A DNA stretch of 9,620 nt, taken from Anaerolineaceae bacterium (lineage in GTDB: Bacteria; Chloroflexota; Anaerolineae; Anaerolineales; Anaerolineaceae). The translations under genes were made by a program, and so were the position numbers. Every line of letters begins with the position of its first letter. Positions within the stretch are counted from its first letter, which is position 1. The notes below the pieces were generated by a model, which was not told the DNA's origin, made no database searches, and saw only the letters and a list, made by a program, of their open reading frames with translations. Shown here piece after piece: positions 6,011 through 9,620 of the stretch. The DNA is taken from contig WOZA01000031.1 of assembly GCA_011620505.1 (NCBI GenBank), forward strand, positions 1 to 9,620, read 5' to 3'.

Positions 6011-7215
6011 GCTTCCCGCTGCGGCAGTTTAATCCTCTCATCACCAATCATTAATCCTGACAACTTTTGCGAACGCAAAGGCATCACGCGGCTGTTGGCA
6101 AAATAGCCAAAGTCAAAGGCGGTCGGGTCTCCCGCTTGCTTGCCTGGCACAGGCATTAGCCGGGCTGTGAGAGGTTTGTTGAGCCGCAGAGCCAAAGCTC
6201 CGAGATCCAGCAGGATGGGGTAGATTTCTTCGGGAGTGGTGTCGCCAGGCAGGGGGATGACGTCCAATCCTGCACCGCAGACAGCCGAAAACAGCAATAA
6301 TTCGGTCACGCTCAGGCTGCCTTCAGCGGCCCGCTGGGCAAGCCTGCTGTCTTCGAGCACGGGCAGCATCAGGCCATTAAAGCCAATTTTCCGGTATTGG
6401 GCTTGCTGCAGACTGGTGGTAAGAAAAGTACTGGCAAACAGGCTTCCGTTTGGACCGAAGGCGGGTAAGCCCAAAGCTTCGAGCGCGCTGCCAATGGAAG
6501 CGCTTTGGTCCGGGTGAGGTGCAAGGGTGAAATCCAACCCTTTGAACTGGTATCCGTACATTTTCTCCAGTTTTTCACCAACAACTTCCAGCCTGGCAGC
6601 GTTTGAATTAATTTTGTCAACAAGGCACTGACGGGCTTCGTGCAGGCTTTTGGCTTGCCTGAAACATTCGAGCGCAAGATCTGCCGATTGGAGAGCAAGC
6701 GCAAAGGCGGGACCCTCCTGCTGCGCATAGGCGGCAGGGAAGAAGGGCGTGCACGCGGGCACGTTCGCCAGCGCGCAAAAGCGCAAATTTGCGAAGCCAT
6801 CCGGCTCCAGTTTCGAAAGTGACACAATTGTTTCCGCGCAGCGGCCCGCGTTTGCCAGGTCGAGCTCACCTTGTTGGGTCGTCAGCGATCCAGAAAGAAA
6901 AACACGGTCGCTGCGCCCCAACGCATCCGGGATCGCACCCCACTCGGCCAGGTCATGCCCGGCAGGGCCAAGTGAGACGTACTCAAACCCATCAGCGTGG
7001 GCTTCGATGGCATAGCTCTGGGCAGCTTCTGGTAAATCAATGGGTGCCACAAATTGACCAAAAGGCGGTGTTGCCAGGCGCAAGGATTGAACCTCAAAGC
7101 CTGCTTCTTCAAATAACTTACGGGCATGGCTGGCGAAAATCCCTGTCTGCTGCATAAGCAGCCGATTTACCGGGTAACCTGGCTCGCAAAAGACCGTGAT
7201 GGAACGTATTTTCAT
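6001..7215 (-). CDS. DUF711 (UPF0210/PFL-like) family protein
   Basis: This 404-residue protein matches DUF711 across its length. It begins MKIRSITVFCEPGYPV, followed by the conserved LRLATPPF (46-52). ALANVPACTPFFPAAY lies at 148-163. LDFTLAPHPDQSASIG (227-242) and LPAFGPNGSLFASTFLT (250-266) are the clearest family signatures, then CGAGLDVIPLPGD (313-325). DUF711 proteins are cytosolic and placed near pyruvate-formate-lyase-like folds in databases, but no reaction is established for them. No signal peptide or membrane helix is seen. It starts two bases after the stop of the methyltransferase, so it is the last gene of a four-gene unit. The ribosome-binding site is weak, consistent with coupling. 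Its final ten bases overlap the end of the stalk-protein gene on the other strand. Confidence 0.92.
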   Translation of the reverse strand: MKIRSITVFCEPGYPVNRLLMQQTGIFASHARKLFEEAGFEVQSLRLATPPFGQFVAPIDLPEAAQSYAIEAHADGFEYVSLGPAGHDLAEWGAIPDALGRSDRVFLSGSLTTQQGELDLANAGRCAETIVSLSKLEPDGFANLRFCALANVPACTPFFPAAYAQQEGPAFALALQSADLALECFRQAKSLHEARQCLVDKINSNAARLEVVGEKLEKMYGYQFKGLDFTLAPHPDQSASIGSALEALGLPAFGPNGSLFASTFLTTSLQQAQYRKIGFNGLMLPVLEDSRLAQRAAEGSLSVTELLLFSAVCGAGLDVIPLPGDTTPEEIYPILLDLGALALRLNKPLTARLMPVPGKQAGDPTAFDFGYFANSRVMPLRSQKLSGLMIGDERIKLPQREAQG

Positions 7216-7217
7216 AA

Positions 7218-8003
7218 TCAGACTTTCTGGCTGCGTTGGCGCAGCACCTCGAACATCAGCACACTCGCAGAAACTGCAGCATTGAGTGATTCTGTCTTTC
7301 CAACCATCGGAATGCGCACACTATGCGTTGCCAGCAAGCGTCCTTCCGGGCTGATGCCCTCCGCTTCACCGCCGATCAGCAGCGCAATGCGTCCACGAAA
7401 ATCTGCTTGCCACAGGCTTTCCTGCCCGTCCATATCCGCATGATACACGCTCAAACCTTCCACATAGGCGGTGATGGCCTCCCAGGGCCATTGCAGCAGC
7501 GGCAGCCTGAAATGCGCACCCATCGCGGAGCGAACAACCTTTGGCGCCCACACATCCGTGGTGCCGGGGGGCAGGCAGATTGCCTGCACGCCAGCGGCTT
7601 CTGCTGAGCGCAGAATGGTGCCCAGGTTGCCAGGATCCCGCAGTTGATCAAGGATCACCACAAACCCGGGCCTGGCAGGCTGGGAAGACTCGGGAATACT
7701 AAAAACCCCCAGGATGCCCTGGGAAGTTTCTGTGTCACTCAGACTGTCAAAAAGGCGATCTTCTACTTCAAATGCGAGTTGCCCGGGTTTAAGGCCTTCA
7801 AGCAGCGTTTTCGCACGAGTGCTTAGGCTGGTCTTGTAAAGTAAAAAACGCAGCGGCACAGCCGAAGCCAACCCATCTTCCAGCACGCGGACCCCTTCTG
7901 CGACGAAGGCGTTATGTTTGCGGCGCGCTTTGCTCTGCTCGAGCAGGCTGCGTACGAGCTGGATGTTCGGATTTTTTGGGGAGCTTAGAATTTGGCCGGG
8001 CAT
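7218..8003 (-). CDS. SpoU/TrmH-family RNA 2'-O-ribose methyltransferase
   Basis: This 261-residue protein has the layout of SPOUT rRNA methyltransferases. The N-terminal substrate-binding domain (about 1-105) contains FVAEGVRVLEDGL. The SpoU catalytic knot domain follows with its three motifs: motif 1 LDQLRDPGNLGTILRSAEAAG (118-138; N126 and probable catalytic R132), motif 2 LLIGGEAEGIS (208-218; E213) and motif 3 IPMVGKTESLNAAVSASVLMFE (231-252; S239, N241). These enzymes transfer methyl from S-adenosylmethionine to a ribose 2'-OH in rRNA or tRNA. The target nucleotide cannot be assigned. Motif 2 has Gly where many relatives have Asn (GNE). The gene sits seven bases after the phosphoesterase. 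It has no clear Shine-Dalgarno but a TATAAT six bases before the ATG, so it may also have its own leaderless transcript. Confidence 0.94.
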   Translation of the reverse strand: MPGQILSSPKNPNIQLVRSLLEQSKARRKHNAFVAEGVRVLEDGLASAVPLRFLLYKTSLSTRAKTLLEGLKPGQLAFEVEDRLFDSLSDTETSQGILGVFSIPESSQPARPGFVVILDQLRDPGNLGTILRSAEAAGVQAICLPPGTTDVWAPKVVRSAMGAHFRLPLLQWPWEAITAYVEGLSVYHADMDGQESLWQADFRGRIALLIGGEAEGISPEGRLLATHSVRIPMVGKTESLNAAVSASVLMFEVLRQRSQKV

Positions 8004-8009
8004 GCTTCA

Positions 8010-8015
8010 ATTATA
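8010..8015 (-). promoter_or_regulatory. -10 box inside the operon, directly upstream of the methyltransferase (leaderless)
   Basis: Read on the minus strand this is TATAAT, followed by TGAAGC and the ATG at 8003. The TAA stop of the upstream phosphoesterase (8013-8011) lies within it. The -35 region shows no good TTGACA match. Confidence 0.5.
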
Positions 8016-8595
8016 CCGATGCCGGCGGGTCTGGCTGGACTGATTTGAATTCTGCCCGGACTTCTCCCTGGCTGGTTATGGTCAGAACGGCATACTGAGG
8101 TTTGTACTGGTTGCGCCGCTCCGGATATCCGACGCCAGGGTTTATAAACCGGATGCCATCCATGACCTCATCCTGGCGGACGTGGATGTGCCCGTAAATG
8201 ATCACGTCCGCATCAGGATACTTTTGGGCGAGTTTTTGCTGAAACTGGCGATGACCGCTGATGGTCCCAAACAAAAAGAGGACTACGTAATTCAGGAACC
8301 ACTGCCAGATGCTCATGTGCCCATGAGCCAAAGTGATTTTGACGCCGTTGATTTGATGATGGCATTCCAGCGGCAGGTGGTATCCCATAAACCAGTCCCG
8401 GTTGCCCTGAACCGCGTCGGTTGGCGCGATGTGCGATAACCGTTCGATGACCTCCGGTTTGCACACATCCCCAGCATGAAAGATACGGTCTGGCAGCTCC
8501 GCCTCTATCGCGCGCAGAAGAGCGGGCTCAATCTCCGGTGTGCGATCCCCAACATGGGTATCAGCGAGAATGACGATACGTTGGTCAGTTGACAT
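8011..8595 (-). CDS. YfcE/MJ0936-like metallophosphoesterase
   Basis: This 194-residue protein has the ordered metal-binding motifs of calcineurin-like phosphoesterases: ADTHVGD (D12, H14), HAGDVCK (D43), QGNRDW (N65, R66, D67), LAHGHM (H91, H93) and YGHIHVR (H136, H138), then INPGVGYPERR. That order and size fit the YfcE/MJ0936 group of small phosphodiesterases, which use a di-metal centre. The physiological substrate is unknown. The last motif is GHIH rather than GHTH. Between HGH and GHIH there are about 40 residues including a strongly hydrophobic stretch (about 94-112), longer than I expect for the group. The start codon has no good Shine-Dalgarno and lies 12 bases after the upstream LysM gene, suggesting translational coupling. 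Confidence 0.92.
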   Translation of the reverse strand: MSTDQRIVILADTHVGDRTPEIEPALLRAIEAELPDRIFHAGDVCKPEVIERLSHIAPTDAVQGNRDWFMGYHLPLECHHQINGVKITLAHGHMSIWQWFLNYVVLFLFGTISGHRQFQQKLAQKYPDADVIIYGHIHVRQDEVMDGIRFINPGVGYPERRNQYKPQYAVLTITSQGEVRAEFKSVQPDPPASV

Positions 8596-8607
8596 GCGAA
8601 TAAGGAG

Positions 8608-9141
8608 CTAACGCGGTTTCTTCAGGAAGCCAAAGGTGATCACAAGCACCAAACCGACGAAGCTGATTGCGGCCAGTGTCAAACCGACCTTTTGGCTGTC
8701 TCCGAAGAGGATCTGCGCGGTCGATGGCGGCTGGGTGGGCGTGGGAGAGGGTAGAGGTGTTTTGGTCGGAATGGGCGTACGGCTGGGGACAAAAACCGTT
8801 GGCTGCGGGGTGGTGGGGATGGGGGTTGGCGTCACGTTACTGGTTGGGGTCGGGGTGTTTGCCCTGCGGATAAGCAAGACCTGGCCAATGTAGACCTCCT
8901 CTGCTTCGGGGCTGTTTCCGTTTAGGACCATGATTTCACTGCCTGGAATGCCATAGGCATTGGAGATGACCCACAGATTCTCGCCAGCCTGGACCACGTG
9001 ATAAATGGAGCCATCTGCCTGTGGCGTGGAGGTCAGGATGCCATAAGTGTTCGGAGTTGGGGTTTGTGCCAGGGTGCTGCCAAGGGGCAGGGCGATCAAC
9101 AGGGCGCAACAGGCCAGCACCAATAGTTTTACGGTTTTCAT
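8608..9141 (-). CDS. Exported LysM protein with Thr/Pro stalk and C-terminal membrane anchor
   Basis: From the ATG at 9141 this is 177 residues. A signal peptide (MKTVKLLVLA... to about 25, ending STLAQ) is followed by a short TPTP segment. One LysM domain spans about 46-92 (YHVVQAGENLWVISNAYGIP, VYIGQVLLIRR). A Thr/Pro stalk runs from about 96 to 141, and a C-terminal transmembrane helix at about 153-172 ends in KKPR. This predicts an outward-facing glycan-binding domain tethered by its C-terminus. There is no LPXTG-type sorting motif. The frame is open upstream to an ATG at 9216, which would put 25 residues before the signal peptide. The start at 9141 is preferred because it begins the signal peptide and lies seven bases after a perfect -10 box. 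It is the first gene of a four-gene minus-strand unit. Confidence 0.88.
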   Translation of the reverse strand: MKTVKLLVLACCALLIALPLGSTLAQTPTPNTYGILTSTPQADGSIYHVVQAGENLWVISNAYGIPGSEIMVLNGNSPEAEEVYIGQVLLIRRANTPTPTSNVTPTPIPTTPQPTVFVPSRTPIPTKTPLPSPTPTQPPSTAQILFGDSQKVGLTLAAISFVGLVLVITFGFLKKPR

Positions 9142-9148
9142 GGGCACT

Positions 9149-9177
9149 ATTATAGCTGTTTTGGTTAATTGGGTCAG
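9149..9177 (-). promoter_or_regulatory. Promoter of the LysM / phosphoesterase / methyltransferase / DUF711 unit (leaderless)
   Basis: On the minus strand the -35 is CTGACC (9177-9172, 4/6). The spacer is exactly 17 bases and the -10 is a perfect TATAAT (9154-9149). The -10 ends seven bases before the ATG at 9141, leaving no room for a leader or ribosome-binding site. Confidence 0.7.
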
Positions 9178-9204
9178 GAAGAAGACGACTGTGTCATATA
9201 TTCC

Positions 9205-9288
9205 GGGGACAGACACGGGGGTCTGCCCCTACGAAAACCTTCTATCCTGCTCAATACCTTTGTAGGGGTAACCCCCCGTGGTTACCCG
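9205..9288. repeat. Pair of hairpin repeats joined by outward GTAGGGG arms
   Basis: The first hairpin pairs GGGG/CAGAC (9205-9214, one bulged A) with GTCTGCCCC (9221-9229). The second pairs GGGTAAC (9266-9272) with GTTACCC (9281-9287). CCCCTAC (9226-9232) is the reverse complement of GTAGGGG (9262-9268), so the two form an inverted pair about 30 bases apart. The shared GTAGGGG links them to the element at 4135-4205. Confidence 0.6.
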
Positions 9289-9441
9289 TCGTTGAATAAA
9301 CCTGGAAAACAATCACCGTCACATTGAACTTTGGCAATCAAAACAGGTAGCCATTCTCAAGATTGGCACACTCAGCTTGAGGATAATCACCCTGGCTTGA
9401 ACTGCAATTTACCCGAAGGGCACGATGTACGGCGACAGCCC

Positions 9442-9473
9442 GGGCTTCCCCAGGGGGAAGCTGGCTCCCGCCG
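9442..9473. repeat. 32-base direct repeat, copy 1
   Basis: This copy begins GGGCTTCCC and ends GAAGCTGGCTCCCGCCG. It matches the copy at 9589-9620 at 30 of 32 bases. Its left half is a hairpin, GCTTCCC pairing with GGGAAGC. The two copies differ only at the two bases CA/TT in the hairpin loop. Confidence 0.75.
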
Positions 9474-9588
9474 TGCAACAGTCGGGAGACTAATGCGGGC
9501 ATTACTGTAGAAAATTAGGATGAATCACCAAAAACATTCTTCACCGCTTGATCCACATTCCTCTTCGAGGCGGGGAGGGCTGTTCCTT

Positions 9589-9620
9589 GGGCTTCCCTTG
9601 GGGGAAGCTGGCTCCCGCCG
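9589..9620. repeat. 32-base direct repeat, copy 2 (reaches window edge)
   Basis: This is the second copy of the 9442-9473 repeat, with TT in place of CA in the loop of its GCTTCCC/GGGAAGC hairpin. It ends exactly at the window edge, so its true right boundary is not visible. Confidence 0.75.

Larger units (their letters stand above)
9142..9620. other. Non-coding right end with several repeats
   Basis: No gene could be supported. The stretch contains the LysM promoter, hairpins at 9205-9229 and 9266-9287, a 9-bp-stem hairpin at 9353-9384 with one wobble pair, and two copies of a 32-base repeat at 9442-9473 and 9589-9620. AATCACC followed by TTGAACT occurs twice (from 9311 and from 9385), perhaps an old duplication. 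Confidence 0.7.

Noticed and set aside
9047..9265. 72-codon plus-strand open frame
   Set aside because: It is antisense to the start of the LysM gene and its promoter, then runs into the hairpin repeats; no coding evidence.
9520..9620. Possible gene start at ATG 9520 running off the right edge
   Set aside because: The frame soon enters the 32-base repeat, the codons look non-coding, and no proper Shine-Dalgarno is present. It cannot be excluded without further sequence.
9442..9620. CRISPR array
   Set aside because: Only two repeats, spaced 147 bases apart, each with its own internal palindrome; spacing is far outside that of a CRISPR array and no cas gene is near.

Overview
The window looks like chromosomal DNA from a Chloroflexota bacterium, most likely class Anaerolineae. 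This is inferred from style, not from a marker gene. Four exported or membrane-anchored proteins carry Thr/Pro-rich 'TPTPT' stalks, two of them also carry LysM domains, and the intergenic spaces hold GC-rich hairpin repeats typical of that group. No rRNA, tRNA, phage, transposase or CRISPR array was seen. Nine protein genes are supported and none is broken.

Layout. (1) 1-1199, minus: an almost complete YgeY-type M20 metallohydrolase that runs off the left edge. (2) 1232-2921, plus: a divergent two-gene unit made of a Gfo/Idh/MocA oxidoreductase and a DUF1622 membrane protein, ending in a strong bidirectional terminator at 2937-2967. (3) 2984-3730, minus: a membrane-anchored LysM protein that converges on the same terminator and has its own promoter. 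(4) 3731-4331: a roughly 600-base non-coding region with several palindromic repeats. (5) 4332-6010, plus: a parvulin-type peptidyl-prolyl isomerase lipoprotein, overlapped by GTGA with a single-pass stalk protein of unknown function. (6) 9141-6001, minus: a tight four-gene unit (LysM surface protein, YfcE/MJ0936-like phosphoesterase, SpoU/TrmH-type RNA methyltransferase, DUF711 protein) whose last gene overlaps the end of unit 5 by 10 bases. (7) 9142-9620: non-coding, with two more hairpin repeats and two copies of a 32-base repeat, one ending at the right edge.

How the genes may work together. The stalk, LysM and isomerase proteins point to envelope biogenesis and protein maturation outside the membrane; the isomerase and stalk protein are the likeliest functional pair because they are translationally coupled. 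The other genes are housekeeping or metabolic enzymes with no obvious common pathway.

The most interesting signal is regulatory. Three of the nine starts (4332 plus, 8003 minus, 9141 minus) have a perfect TATAAT box only 6-7 bases upstream of the ATG and no Shine-Dalgarno sequence, which predicts leaderless mRNAs. One of these boxes contains the stop codon of the upstream gene. I found no convincing new defence or mobile system; the gene content is ordinary.
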